DNA of 64,000 nt. Origin: Caballeronia novacaledonica (GTDB taxonomy: Bacteria > Pseudomonadota > Gammaproteobacteria > Burkholderiales > Burkholderiaceae). The stretch spans positions 1 to 64,000 of the forward strand of contig NZ_OGTP01000020.1 in NCBI RefSeq assembly GCF_900258035.1. The letters run 5' to 3'. Position 1 is the first letter of the stretch. Each line of letters starts with the position of its first letter. The notes below the pieces were generated by a model. It ran no database searches and was not told the DNA's origin. It worked only from the letters and a program-made list of their open reading frames with translations. Positions 1-7,740 of the stretch are shown one piece after another. The position numbers and the translations under genes are program-made.

Positions 1-70
1 CGCCAGGTCGCGCGCGAGCCGTGGGCGCGCGACAAGTCGTCTGCCTCACAGGCGCACGCGGAAGGGGCCG
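1..70. other. flhC downstream spacer, no gene seen
   Basis: Window edge, immediately downstream of the flhC stop codon. It is GC-rich and shows no start codon with a ribosome-binding site. In Burkholderia the next gene is usually motA, which would lie outside the window. Confidence 0.5.
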
Positions 71-682
71 TCAGACCGGCATACGGAAGTGCTCAGCCCT
101 CAAATCCGATGGCGCGATCGCTACCGCCTCTCCTTCACCCGCCGATTGCCGCTGCGATGCCCGATTCTTGGCGGTCTTCCCCGCCCGCGACGGCGGCTGG
201 CACAACCCACACACATACCCCGCGCGCAAATCGTACGCATGCGCGACAAATCGCCCGCCGCAACGCGTGCAGCTATTGGTCTGCAACATTCCAGATTCGA
301 AATACCGCACAAGCGTCCACGCGCGCGTGAGCGACAACGCGGGCTCATCGCCGTGCAGCTTCAGATGTTCGAGATATAGACGGTAGCTCTTGACGATCGC
401 CTGAATCGTAGACTTCACGTCGCCGTGCGTATCGACGAAGCGGTAAATCGCGTGAAACAGCGACGAATGGATGTTCGGCTGCCACGTCATGAACCAGTCG
501 GTCGAGAACGGCAGCATGCCCTTGGGCGGCGACGCGCCCTTCAGCTCCTTGTAGAGCTTGATGAGACGGTCACGCGACAGGCTCGTTTCCGCTTCGAGCA
601 ATTGCAGCCGCGCGCCCAGTTCGATCAGCTCGATCGCCAGGGTGATTTCGCGGACTTCCGCGACCACGCTTTTCGTCGCCAT
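71..682 (-). CDS. flhC: flagellar transcriptional activator FlhC
   Basis: FlhC forms the FlhD4C2 complex that switches on class II flagellar operons in the cytoplasm. The 203-residue product has the family length and the zinc-binding cysteines Cys138, Cys141 (CTRC) and Cys158, Cys161 (CGLC), the same spacing as in the E. coli protein. The N-terminal half is the conserved helical part and the last ~35 residues are a variable basic/acidic tail. It lies 18 bases downstream of flhD on the same strand, so the two are surely co-transcribed. Nothing suggests it is broken. Identification is from direct recognition of the family. Confidence 0.97.
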   Translation of the reverse strand: MATKSVVAEVREITLAIELIELGARLQLLEAETSLSRDRLIKLYKELKGASPPKGMLPFSTDWFMTWQPNIHSSLFHAIYRFVDTHGDVKSTIQAIVKSYRLYLEHLKLHGDEPALSLTRAWTLVRYFESGMLQTNSCTRCGGRFVAHAYDLRAGYVCGLCQPPSRAGKTAKNRASQRQSAGEGEAVAIAPSDLRAEHFRMPV

Positions 683-700
683 CGGGTTGTCGCGCGCGGC

Positions 701-1024
701 TCAGCCGATCTGCTCGACGGGACTGTCGGCCAGCAGGATCGCCGCGTGGGCGTGGGCGAGCGCCGCGCTCTTGTCCTTGTCGGCGAGCGAGGAGAGCAGC
801 GTGTGATCGTCGAAACGAAAGCGGCACAGCAAATGGCTCGACGACGCCACCTTCACCGCCTGCGCCAGCGTCAGCGAAGTCAGCACCTGCGCGACCTGCG
901 CGGAGAGCCCGAGGCGGTACATCGCCGAAACGCGGTCTTCCTGAAGGAGCCGCTGTGCGAGGAGCAAGTACGACAGATTCACCTCGCGGATTTCCGCGAG
1001 CGCACTCGTATTGCCGATCGTCAT
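701..1024 (-). CDS. flhD: flagellar transcriptional activator FlhD
   Basis: FlhD is the partner of FlhC in the master regulator of flagellar synthesis. The start was placed at 1024 (MTIGNTS...), giving 107 residues, the usual beta-proteobacterial FlhD length; an upstream in-frame start at 1210 would add a basic, non-homologous 62-residue tail. A G-rich stretch precedes this ATG by about six bases. The conserved body includes the segment around residues 15-45 (NLSYLLLAQRLL) and Cys67. First gene of the flhDC operon; it faces a ~590-base intergenic region that probably holds the promoter and its many inputs. Confidence 0.95.
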   Translation of the reverse strand: MTIGNTSALAEIREVNLSYLLLAQRLLQEDRVSAMYRLGLSAQVAQVLTSLTLAQAVKVASSSHLLCRFRFDDHTLLSSLADKDKSAALAHAHAAILLADSPVEQIG

Positions 1025-1611
1025 GTTTTTCCCCGAATCGATACTTGGCTGGTCAGGCCCGGCGGGTGAACGTTTGCTCGAATTCGCAAAGGACAGGCGA
1101 ATGCGGCCCCGCGCGCGTTGTGTGGTGTCGATTCGATTGTCGCCGATGCCCGCGCCCGCGCCTGTCGGACAACCCTTCCGACACGACGACGGATTTTCGC
1201 GAAGATTCATGTAGGAAGATTTCTTACACGCGGGAGCGCGCCGATTGCCGATTGCTCACGATCGAACGCGAATTTTGCGACCCTCACCGCCCGGGACCGT
1301 AGATTGCTTACGCATGCCTCGCGGCGTGTTCCACGCTTCGGATCCGTTCAGATCGTCTTCTTCGGTGCAATTTCTGACTTCGTAACAGCACATGTTTCGC
1401 GCTGTAACAACGATAAGCGATTGAAAAATGACGTGAAATGCCGCTCTCGATCCCGATAATGGGCAGTAAGGGATAACCCGGTCGCGATGTTTTTCATCTC
1501 CGGGCCGATCTCGGGCGGCGTCTACACCTCACGCGGCCCGCCCGAATGGCATGTGTTGAGCGCTCGACCGGAGCGTGACTGCAATGCCTCACCTACATGG
1601 AGAGTCACGTT
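1025..1611. other. flhD / glycosyltransferase divergent intergenic region
   Basis: About 590 bases without a credible gene between flhD (minus) and a glycosyltransferase (plus). The half near 1370-1490 is richer in A/T than its neighbours, as expected of promoters. The only ordered element I can point to is the imperfect 19-base palindrome at 1210-1228. Open frames here lack ribosome-binding sites and show no coding bias. Confidence 0.5.
1210..1228. promoter_or_regulatory. imperfect palindrome upstream of flhD
   Basis: TGTAGGAA - GAT - TTCTTACA matches its own reverse complement at 7 of 8 arm positions. It lies about 185 bases upstream of the flhD start, within range of a regulator of the flhDC promoter. 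The cognate protein is unknown; no protein-binding motif was matched with certainty. Confidence 0.3.
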
Positions 1612-2676
1612 ATGCGAATCGCACAAATTGCACCGTTGCACGAAGCAGTTCCTCCGAAATTTTACGGCGGCACTGAACGCGTCGTGTCTTATCTGACCGA
1701 TGCGCTCGTCGAGCTCGGCCACGATGTAACCTTGTTCGCAAGCGGCGATTCGCAAACCAAGGCGACGCTCGAGCCGGTGTGGCCGCGCGCGCTGCGTCTC
1801 GACCCGACCGTCCGCGACGCGCTCGCGCCGCACATGCTGCTACTCGAAACCGTCCGCCAGCGCGCGCACGAATTCGACGTGCTGCATTTCCACCTCGACT
1901 ACATGCCGTTCCCGCTGTTCACGCAAATGGACACGCCGTTCGTGACGACGCTGCACGGCCGTCTCGACCTGCCGGAACTGCAGCCGATCTTCGACACGTT
2001 CACGAAGGCGAACGTCATTTCGATCTCGGACAATCAGCGTGGGCCGCTGCCGCAGGCGAACTGGCTGAACACCGTTTATCACGGTCTGCCGAACGAGCTG
2101 CTGACGCCGCAACCGCACAAGAAGCCGGAATATCTGGCATTTCTCGGCCGGATCTGCCCGGAAAAGCGCGCCGATCTCGCCATCAAGATCGCGGCCCAGA
2201 GCGGTTTGCCGCTGAAGATCGCCGCCAAGGTGGACAAGGTCGACCAGGAATACTTCAAGTCGACGATCGAACCGCTGCTGTCGCAGGCGCATGTCGAGTT
2301 CATCGGTGAGATCAACGAGGCGCAGAAGCCGGAATTCCTTTCGGGCGCGAAGGCGCTGCTCTTCCCGATCGACTGGAACGAGCCGTTCGGCCTGGTGATG
2401 ATCGAGGCGATGGCCTGCGGCACGCCGGTGATCGCGTTCAATCGCGGCTCGGTGCCGGAAGTGATCGATCACGGCGTGACGGGTTTCATCTGCGAGGACG
2501 TTCAGGGCGCAGTCGGCGCGCTGCATCGACTCGACGAATTGTCGCGGACCGAAATTCGCGCGCAGTTCGAGCGCCGTTTCAGCTCGCACACGATGGCGCA
2601 AAACTACGTCGAAAGTTATACCGCGATGCTCCAGGCCAAGAAGCGCCCGGTGTTGCGTCAGGTTGCAGTCGGCTAA
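1612..2676 (+). CDS. glycosyltransferase family 4 protein
   Basis: Retaining GT-B glycosyltransferase, predicted to move a sugar from a nucleotide-sugar donor to a lipid, polysaccharide or protein acceptor in the cytoplasm. The 354-residue protein has the N-terminal GT-B motif with GGTERV (residues 19-24) and the C-terminal donor site with E257PFGLVMIE265 (the EX7E motif) followed by ACGTPVIA. The start at 1612 was chosen over the ATG at 1597 because GGAGAG sits 7 bases before it. It stands alone between flhDC and aqpZ and ends at a strong terminator. The acceptor cannot be told from the sequence; the flagellar neighbourhood makes surface-glycan or flagellin glycosylation possible but unproven. 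Confidence 0.88.
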   Translation: MRIAQIAPLHEAVPPKFYGGTERVVSYLTDALVELGHDVTLFASGDSQTKATLEPVWPRALRLDPTVRDALAPHMLLLETVRQRAHEFDVLHFHLDYMPFPLFTQMDTPFVTTLHGRLDLPELQPIFDTFTKANVISISDNQRGPLPQANWLNTVYHGLPNELLTPQPHKKPEYLAFLGRICPEKRADLAIKIAAQSGLPLKIAAKVDKVDQEYFKSTIEPLLSQAHVEFIGEINEAQKPEFLSGAKALLFPIDWNEPFGLVMIEAMACGTPVIAFNRGSVPEVIDHGVTGFICEDVQGAVGALHRLDELSRTEIRAQFERRFSSHTMAQNYVESYTAMLQAKKRPVLRQVAVG

Positions 2677-2705
2677 GACCGCTCACCTGTTTCCCGCCTG
2701 ATCGA

Positions 2706-2736
2706 ATGCCGCCCGTTTGCCGGGCGGCATTTTTTT
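2706..2736 (+). terminator. Rho-independent terminator after the glycosyltransferase
   Basis: Perfect 10-bp stem ATGCCGCCCG / CGGGCGGCAT with a 5-base loop, followed by six or more T residues, 30 bases after the stop codon. Confidence 0.93.
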
Positions 2737-2953
2737 CGTGCACGCGCCACGCGTCAATATCGCGATCCGTTTCGCGTTTCTTTATATCGGACAAGGAAGA
2801 ATCCGAAGTTTCGGGTCAATGCCCGTGAATTGAGAGCCGATCGACCATTTTTGACAGTTCGCCAAAGAGTCCGCGCTTAAACTCCGCTCCGCAAGCGCAT
2901 CAAGCGTTCTTGTTTTAAATCAACGGCTTTTCTATTTTCACGAAGGCAAAATC

Positions 2954-3652
2954 ATGCATTTGTCGAAGCGTCTCGGCGCTGAAGTTTTCGGTACTTTCTG
3001 GCTCGTGCTGGGCGGCTGCGGAAGCGCCGTGCTCGCCGCGGCCTTTCCTCAACTCGGCATCGGCTTCGCTGGCGTTTCGCTGGCATTCGGTCTGACGGTG
3101 CTGACGATGGCCTACGCCATCGGACACGTTTCCGGCTGCCACCTCAACCCGGCCGTGAGCATCGGTCTCGCGACCGCCGGCCGCTTTCCGGTACGCGATC
3201 TCGTGCCGTACATCGTCGCGCAAGTGATCGGCGCGACGCTCGGCGCATGGGTCATCTACCTGATCGCAACGGGCAATCCGAGCTTCGAATTCGCGTCGAG
3301 CGGATTCGCCGCGAACGGCTTCGGCGAACACTCGCCGGGTCACTTCTCGATGGTCGCGGGTCTGGTCTGCGAAGTCGCGATGACGTTCTTCTTCCTGTTC
3401 GTGATCCTCGGCGCCACCGACGACCGCGCACCGAAAGGCTTCGCCCCGCTCGCCATCGGCCTGTGCCTGACGCTCATTCACCTGATCTCGATTCCGGTCA
3501 CGAATACGTCGGTGAATCCGGCGCGCTCGTCGAGCCAGGCGTTTTTCGTCGGCGGCTGGGCGCTCGATCAATTGTGGCTGTTCTGGATCGCGCCGATCGT
3601 CGGAGCGATTTTCGCGGGCTTGCTTTATCCGGCTTTGACCCGCCAGAAGTAA
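2954..3652 (+). CDS. aqpZ: aquaporin Z
   Basis: Inner-membrane water channel of the MIP family. The 232-residue protein has six hydrophobic spans and both half-helix NPA motifs: N65PA67 in HLNPAVS and N188PA190 in VNPARS, with the selectivity-filter Arg191 directly after the second. His176 and Thr185 match the narrow water-only constriction of AqpZ rather than a glycerol facilitator, which would have Gly and a bulky replacement there. Single-gene unit: it has its own long leader and a strong terminator 17 bases downstream. Confidence 0.95.
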   Translation: MHLSKRLGAEVFGTFWLVLGGCGSAVLAAAFPQLGIGFAGVSLAFGLTVLTMAYAIGHVSGCHLNPAVSIGLATAGRFPVRDLVPYIVAQVIGATLGAWVIYLIATGNPSFEFASSGFAANGFGEHSPGHFSMVAGLVCEVAMTFFFLFVILGATDDRAPKGFAPLAIGLCLTLIHLISIPVTNTSVNPARSSSQAFFVGGWALDQLWLFWIAPIVGAIFAGLLYPALTRQK

Positions 3653-3669
3653 GCATCGGCGGTTAAACG

Positions 3670-3701
3670 AAACGGGCGCGACAGGCGCCCGTTTTGCTTT
3701 T
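3670..3701 (+). terminator. Rho-independent terminator after aqpZ
   Basis: Stem AAACGGGCGC / GCGCCCGTTT with a short loop, then a T-rich tract interrupted by one G and one C. Confidence 0.9.
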
Positions 3702-3979
3702 TGCGCAACGGCGCGCACCCGAAAGATTAAACAGGCGCGACAAATGTAATGCCGAATTACGCAGCATGCTTATGAATTGTTGCGACTCTAATTTCCCGGC
3801 GAATCGGCAAGCTGCGGAAGCCCCGTCCGACAAGGCTTTCGGCGATATCGCCCGCTTGGCTCAGCTTTCCGCGTCCCTTACGCAGCCCTTGCACACCGTA
3901 ACAAGTCCTCGAAGCATGTAAGACGGCGGACGCTTACATTGAACTCATGCGACGCACGTCGCCTTAAAGGAGAAAGACA
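3702..3979. other. aqpZ to small secreted protein intergenic
   Basis: No gene that I can support. An open frame of 75 codons beginning near 3694 starts inside the terminator and has no ribosome-binding site. The last 20 bases carry AAAGGAGA, the ribosome-binding site of the next gene. Confidence 0.45.
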
Positions 3980-4267
3980 ATGAAGCGCATCGTCACCCAA
4001 ATGCTCGTCGCGACCGGCCTTGCAATCGGTGCTGTCGGAGCGGCTCAGGCTCACAGCGATCTGCATATCGGCGTTTCGCTCGGCGCGCCGGCTTACGTTG
4101 CGCCGGCTCCGGTGTATGTGCGCCCGGCGGTGCCGGCGTATCGCGCGCCGTACTATCGTCATGAAGAACCGCGCTGGCACGGTGGCTACGGCCACGACTA
4201 CGGCCGCTACAACCGCGCCGGCTGGAACCACGGCGGTTACGGCAACAACTGGGGCCACCGCGGGTAA
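3980..4267 (+). CDS. small secreted Gly/Tyr/His-rich protein
   Basis: Function unknown. The 95-residue product begins with a clear Sec signal peptide (KR then a hydrophobic core, cleavage predicted after AAQA at residues 22-25). The mature part has a short HSDLHIGVSLG strand, a run of alternating Pro/Ala/Tyr/Val (residues 40-55) and a C-terminal half dominated by Gly, Tyr, His, Arg and Asn. Low-complexity exported proteins of this kind are common in Burkholderia and usually called hypothetical. A strong ribosome-binding site (AAAGGAGAAAGACA) supports the start. It stands alone; metal binding through the His-rich tail is only a guess. Confidence 0.75.
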   Translation: MKRIVTQMLVATGLAIGAVGAAQAHSDLHIGVSLGAPAYVAPAPVYVRPAVPAYRAPYYRHEEPRWHGGYGHDYGRYNRAGWNHGGYGNNWGHRG

Positions 4268-4293
4268 GCGGAACCGCCCGCGGCGACAGACGC

Positions 4294-5133
4294 TCAGTCG
4301 GGCGTCTGTCCCGGCGACGCGAGGTCGTCGCGAATGCCGAACAGCTTGCGCAACTGATGCGCGACGCCCGCCTCGAAGTTGTTCCCGACGCGCGGCACGT
4401 TCGGCAGACGCTTGATGAGATCGGGATTGGCGTTGTTCATCATGAACGGATGCCCGGCGGTTTCGAGCAGATCGATATCGTTCATGTTGTCGCCGAACGC
4501 GACGCACTGCGCGGTATCGATATCGAGCCGTTCCAGCACGAAACGCAGCGCCCGTCCTTTCGATACATCCGATGTCATCACTTCCAGGCAATCCGGCAGC
4601 GAATACGTGACGTAGAGCGAGTCGCCGAATTCGCGCTCGAGATTCGCGGCGGTTTCCTTCAGATCGGCCGGATCGCCGATATACAGCACCTTCGCGATGT
4701 TCACGCCGTCATGCTCGCGCAGATCCATCACCTCGTACTTGAAGCCCGAGTCCTGGTGAAAGACCAGCAGTTCGGGCGCGTGACGGTCGATGAGCCAGGC
4801 GTCGTCGGCGAACAGGTTGACGATGACGCGGCCGTGCGCGCCCGCGATATCCGGCTGCACGAGACGGCGCACGGCGGCGGGATCGAGGTCGCGCGAGTAG
4901 ATGCGTTCGTCGCCGGGCGCATGCACGCGCGCGCCGTTCGACGTGATCAGATACGCGTCGACGCCGAGCAGATCGCGAATGCCGGCGACGTCGCGGTAAT
5001 GCCGTCCCGTCGCGATGATGACGGGCACGCCGCGCGCGGCCAGCGTGCGCACGGTTTCGGCGGTGAAGGGGTCGAGCTGGTGGTCGCTGTTCAGAAGCGT
5101 ACCGTCGAGATCAGTAGCGATGACCGAGTACAT
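4294..5133 (-). CDS. Cof-type HAD-IIB family hydrolase
   Basis: Predicted cytoplasmic sugar-phosphate phosphatase of the haloacid dehalogenase superfamily, type IIB. The 279-residue protein starts MYSVIATDLDGTLL with the nucleophile Asp8 and general acid Asp10, continues with motif II (IIATGR) and ends with the Mg-binding motif GDNMND at about residue 225. The start at 5133 excludes an Arg/Ala-rich upstream extension that is the shadow of the neighbouring kinase gene. It lies 34 bases downstream of the sugar kinase and is probably co-transcribed with it. The true substrate cannot be read from sequence. Confidence 0.88.
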   Translation of the reverse strand: MYSVIATDLDGTLLNSDHQLDPFTAETVRTLAARGVPVIIATGRHYRDVAGIRDLLGVDAYLITSNGARVHAPGDERIYSRDLDPAAVRRLVQPDIAGAHGRVIVNLFADDAWLIDRHAPELLVFHQDSGFKYEVMDLREHDGVNIAKVLYIGDPADLKETAANLEREFGDSLYVTYSLPDCLEVMTSDVSKGRALRFVLERLDIDTAQCVAFGDNMNDIDLLETAGHPFMMNNANPDLIKRLPNVPRVGNNFEAGVAHQLRKLFGIRDDLASPGQTPD

Positions 5134-5167
5134 GACTGCCTTTGTGGGTGCCGCAAAGCTCGGTATT

Positions 5168-6085
5168 TTATCGCGCCGAATGGCCGGCGGCCCCGATCTC
5201 GTACGCCGCGCGCCGCGCCAGTTCGAGCGCGCCCCCCGCTGAATCCGCGCGCGGCGCCCGCAACCGCTCGCGCAACGCGGCCGGCACGAACGGCTCGTAA
5301 GGCGCGGCCAGTCCGCCGCACAGCGCGACGGGCAGCGCGCCCGCCGCATCCAGCGCCGCGACGAGGCGCTCTATTTCGAGTGCCGCGCGCTTGAGCAGCC
5401 GCGCCGCGACCGGATGATCGTGGAACTCGAACACGCTCGGCGCGAGTGTGGCGTAAGCGGTCTGGTTCGCGGCGCAGAGCCACACGACGAGACTGTCGCG
5501 ATCCGTCGCGCCGGTACGTGCGAGCAGCGCGCGCGACCATGCGTCCTCCGACGCGCGCCCGTCGAGCACACGCTGAAGGTGAACGACCGCACGCAGTCCG
5601 AGCCACGCGCCGCTGGCTTCGTCGCCGCTCGGGAAACCGTAGCCGCCCGCGATGCGGCAAACGCCCGCTTCGTCCAGCGACGCCGCGATGCTGCCCGTTC
5701 CCAGCGCGACGATCACGCCGGATTCGCCCCCGTGCGCGCCGAGCACGGTCGTGTAAGCGTCGCTTTCGACACGCCATGCGCGCAGGTCCGGCGCGCACGC
5801 GTGAAATGCCGCGAGCCAGTCCGCGTTGTTCACGCCCGCGAGGCCGCAGCCGAGCACGCAGTTGCGCCAGTCGAAGGGCAGCGCGGCGGCGTCGAATGCG
5901 CGGCGGCAGGCGTCGCCGATCGACTGCCACGCACGTTCGACGCCGAGCCCGAGGCCCGAAGGTCCGCCGCTCGCGCGTGCGATTTCGATGCCGTGCGCGT
6001 CGGCGAGGACGACGCGTGTGCCGCTTCCGCCGCCGTCGATGCCGAGCAGGAAGCCGTTGAAATCCGATGTCGAAGAGGTAGTCAT
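5168..6085 (-). CDS. BadF/BadG/BcrA/BcrD-type ATPase, probable N-acetylglucosamine kinase
   Basis: ASKHA-fold sugar kinase. The 305-residue protein opens with the phosphate-1 motif GIDGGGSGTR (residues 16-25), has an internal GTGSIA phosphate-2 motif and the adenosine motif LCGGLAAP. This is the layout of GlcNAc/glucosamine kinases of the BadF family, so phosphorylation of an amino sugar is likely. The ATG at 6085 starts the conserved region a few residues before the first beta strand. It is followed by a HAD phosphatase gene and diverges from tag. No transporter or deacetylase is nearby, so the substrate assignment is family inference. Confidence 0.8.
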   Translation of the reverse strand: MTTSSTSDFNGFLLGIDGGGSGTRVVLADAHGIEIARASGGPSGLGLGVERAWQSIGDACRRAFDAAALPFDWRNCVLGCGLAGVNNADWLAAFHACAPDLRAWRVESDAYTTVLGAHGGESGVIVALGTGSIAASLDEAGVCRIAGGYGFPSGDEASGAWLGLRAVVHLQRVLDGRASEDAWSRALLARTGATDRDSLVVWLCAANQTAYATLAPSVFEFHDHPVAARLLKRAALEIERLVAALDAAGALPVALCGGLAAPYEPFVPAALRERLRAPRADSAGGALELARRAAYEIGAAGHSAR

Positions 6086-6123
6086 GGGCGCAAGTTTATC
6101 GGCGGTCACGGCGCGCGCCAATT

Positions 6124-6139
6124 GGCCGAATGGCATAGG
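6124..6139. repeat. 16-base sequence shared with 41125-41140
   Basis: GGCCGAATGGCATAGG here and GGCCGGATGGCATAGG at 41125-41140 differ at one base; both lie in gene-start regions. A shorter copy, GGCCGAATGGC, is at 41216-41226. Meaning unknown. Confidence 0.4.
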
Positions 6140-6199
6140 TGGCGCGGCGCAAGCGTTCGGCTATGCTGACGCGATCCAAAATAATGACGAGGATTCGCA

Positions 6200-6805
6200 A
6201 TGGCAGACACCGATCACACCCGCTGCGCGTGGGCCACGACCGACGCGATGATCCAGTACCACGACGAAGAATGGGGCGTGCCGTCGCGCGACGATCGGCA
6301 TCTGTTCGAAATGCTCGTGCTCGAAGGCGCGCAAGCCGGCCTTTCCTGGTCGACGATCCTCAACAAGCGCGAGGGATATCGCGCGCTTTTCGCCGGCTTC
6401 GACATCGACAAGGTGGCGCGCTTCACCGAAAAGGATATCGAGCGGATCGTGCTGGACGCGCGCATCGTGCGTAATCGCGCGAAGATCGAATCGGCGGTGC
6501 TCAACGCGCGCGCCGTGCAGCAGATCCAGCAGGAACACGGCTCGTTCGCGGACTTCGTCTGGTCGTTCGTCGGCGGCAAGACCATCGATACGCCGCGCGA
6601 TGACGCGAACCCCACGCCCGCCTCCACGCCCGAGTCCGACGCCATGAGCAAGGCGCTCAAGAAGTACGGCTGCAAGTTCATCGGCACGACGATTTGCTAC
6701 GCCTTCATGCAGGCGACCGGCATGGTCAACGATCACGCAGCCGGCTGCTCGTCGCGAGGAAAACCTAAGACAAAACGCAAAACGGCAGCCAAATCCGCGC
6801 ATTGA
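6200..6805 (+). CDS. tag: DNA-3-methyladenine glycosylase I
   Basis: Excises 3-methyladenine from alkylated DNA, the first step of base-excision repair. The 201-residue protein has the Tag signature: Glu42 in LEGAQAGLSW corresponds to the catalytic/base-recognition Glu38 of E. coli Tag, and the zinc snap is complete (Cys9, His21, His179, Cys183). The Lys/Arg-rich last 15 residues are a variable tail. Divergent from the sugar kinase gene; start supported by AGGA about 8 bases upstream. No sign of damage. Confidence 0.95.
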   Translation: MADTDHTRCAWATTDAMIQYHDEEWGVPSRDDRHLFEMLVLEGAQAGLSWSTILNKREGYRALFAGFDIDKVARFTEKDIERIVLDARIVRNRAKIESAVLNARAVQQIQQEHGSFADFVWSFVGGKTIDTPRDDANPTPASTPESDAMSKALKKYGCKFIGTTICYAFMQATGMVNDHAAGCSSRGKPKTKRKTAAKSAH

Positions 6806-7028
6806 CGACATTCTTATGCGGAAAATTTTGCTTTTTGACAAAGACCCTGAGCGCAAAATATGCGTCCTAGGGAAAATCCTGATAGAAGCCGGTTTTTTGC
6901 AGTGAAGCATGCGCAATTGCCCGAATTACAAGGCTTTTGCGCGGGTTTTCCGCACTGCACGAACGTACGAGCCGTGTAAAAATGGCGTCCTCGCGTGCGC
7001 TGGCGCACCTTTTTACCGGACCGAGCCG
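6806..7028. other. tag downstream intergenic
   Basis: A/T-richer spacer. No credible gene. It contains a weak hairpin-plus-T element at 6995-7014 and is bounded on the right by the stop of a frameshifted minus-strand gene. Confidence 0.45.
6995..7014 (+). terminator. weak terminator-like hairpin
   Basis: Stem GTGCG / CGCAC with loop CTGG followed by CTTTTT. The stem is short and it lies 190 bases after tag, so the call is tentative. Confidence 0.35.
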
Positions 7029-7221
7029 CTATAACTGCGGTGTACGGATCGTCCACTGAGTGTAGAAATCCGACGCGAGCAGACGGGCCTGCGAGACCAC
7101 GGCCCAGCCCGGGAAACCGTCGTGCTCGATGAAGTGCCCGAGCGGCAAAGCGTTGATTCAGGTTGCGCCACATTCGCAACGACGCCGCCGCCTCGTAACA
7201 CAGGTGCAGGTTCTCGAACAT
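7029..7221 (-). pseudogene. small frameshifted gene, about 63 codons
   Basis: Two adjacent minus-strand segments both look coding but sit in different frames. From ATG at 7221 one frame reads MFENLHLCYEAAASLRMWRN, with nearly all codons ending in G or C. From about 7157 the next frame continues LPLGHFIEHDGFPGWAVV and on to a TAG at 7029, again with strong G/C at third positions. Removing a single A from the GAATC at 7155-7159 joins them as RNLINALPLGHF without a stop. This is either a genuine frameshift mutation or a sequencing indel. The family is not recognised. It is divergent, 42 bases from the next gene. Confidence 0.6.
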
Positions 7222-7263
7222 TTAAACGCATGGCCGCTGCGCAGGGGCGCAGGGGAGATGACT

Positions 7264-7689
7264 ATGAAAAGCTTGAACTTCCTGACCCATCAGGAGATTT
7301 TCAACGGCGCGGTACAGCATCTTTTCGTGCAAGGACACGCGGCTCTGCTGCCGCATGGCGGCGGCGCGTATCGCGGATACTGCGGCGGCTGTCCTGTCGG
7401 CAGCTTCATCAAGCCGCGCGACTACATCACCGCGATGGAAGGCGTGCCCGTTCGCTACATCGCCAAGCCGCCCGAGCAGGTGCCGGCGTACATGGATGCC
7501 GGCGTCGCGGCGCTCAGGCGCGCGCTGCTTCGTGCGCGCATCAACGTGTTCGATCCCAATACCGTCGAATTGCTTTCTTGCCTGCAGAACGTGCATGACG
7601 TTTTCGGCAAGTGGGAATGGCGCGAGCGTCTGACGTCGATCGCGCGTCAGTTCGGGCTATCCGCCGAGCTTTTGAAAACGGCTGCGTGA
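7264..7689 (+). CDS. conserved small protein of unknown function, paralogue A
   Basis: Unknown function; 141 residues. The start at 7264 was chosen because AGGGGAG ends 6 bases before it; the ATG at 7258 would have no spacing. Seen features: a Cys/Gly cluster GYCGGCPVGSF near residues 35-46, a middle segment ending AMEGVPVRY, and a C-terminal block FDPNTVELLSCLQNVHD followed by a Trp and LTSIARQFGL. The same layout recurs in the next gene, so the two are ancient tandem paralogues. Similar small proteins occur, from memory, in phage and bacterial genomes without an assigned role. Confidence 0.78.
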   Translation: MKSLNFLTHQEIFNGAVQHLFVQGHAALLPHGGGAYRGYCGGCPVGSFIKPRDYITAMEGVPVRYIAKPPEQVPAYMDAGVAALRRALLRARINVFDPNTVELLSCLQNVHDVFGKWEWRERLTSIARQFGLSAELLKTAA

Positions 7690-7704
7690 AACTGCAGGTG
7701 TTGT

Positions 7705-7740
7705 GATGTTGAGCCCCATGACGATGTTGAGCCCGAAGGA
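7705..7740 (+). repeat. 18-base tandem duplication over the start of paralogue B
   Basis: GATGTTGAGCCC occurs at 7705-7716 and again at 7723-7734, an 18-base period that duplicates both the ATG and the first four codons. Confidence 0.6.

Noticed and set aside
6124..6145. Sigma-54 promoter before tag
   Set aside because: TGGCA is present but the -12 TTGC element is only half matched.
6814..7221. Single 135-codon minus-strand gene
   Set aside because: Only its first ~22 codons look coding; the later part uses the wrong frame, as explained by the frameshifted-gene call.
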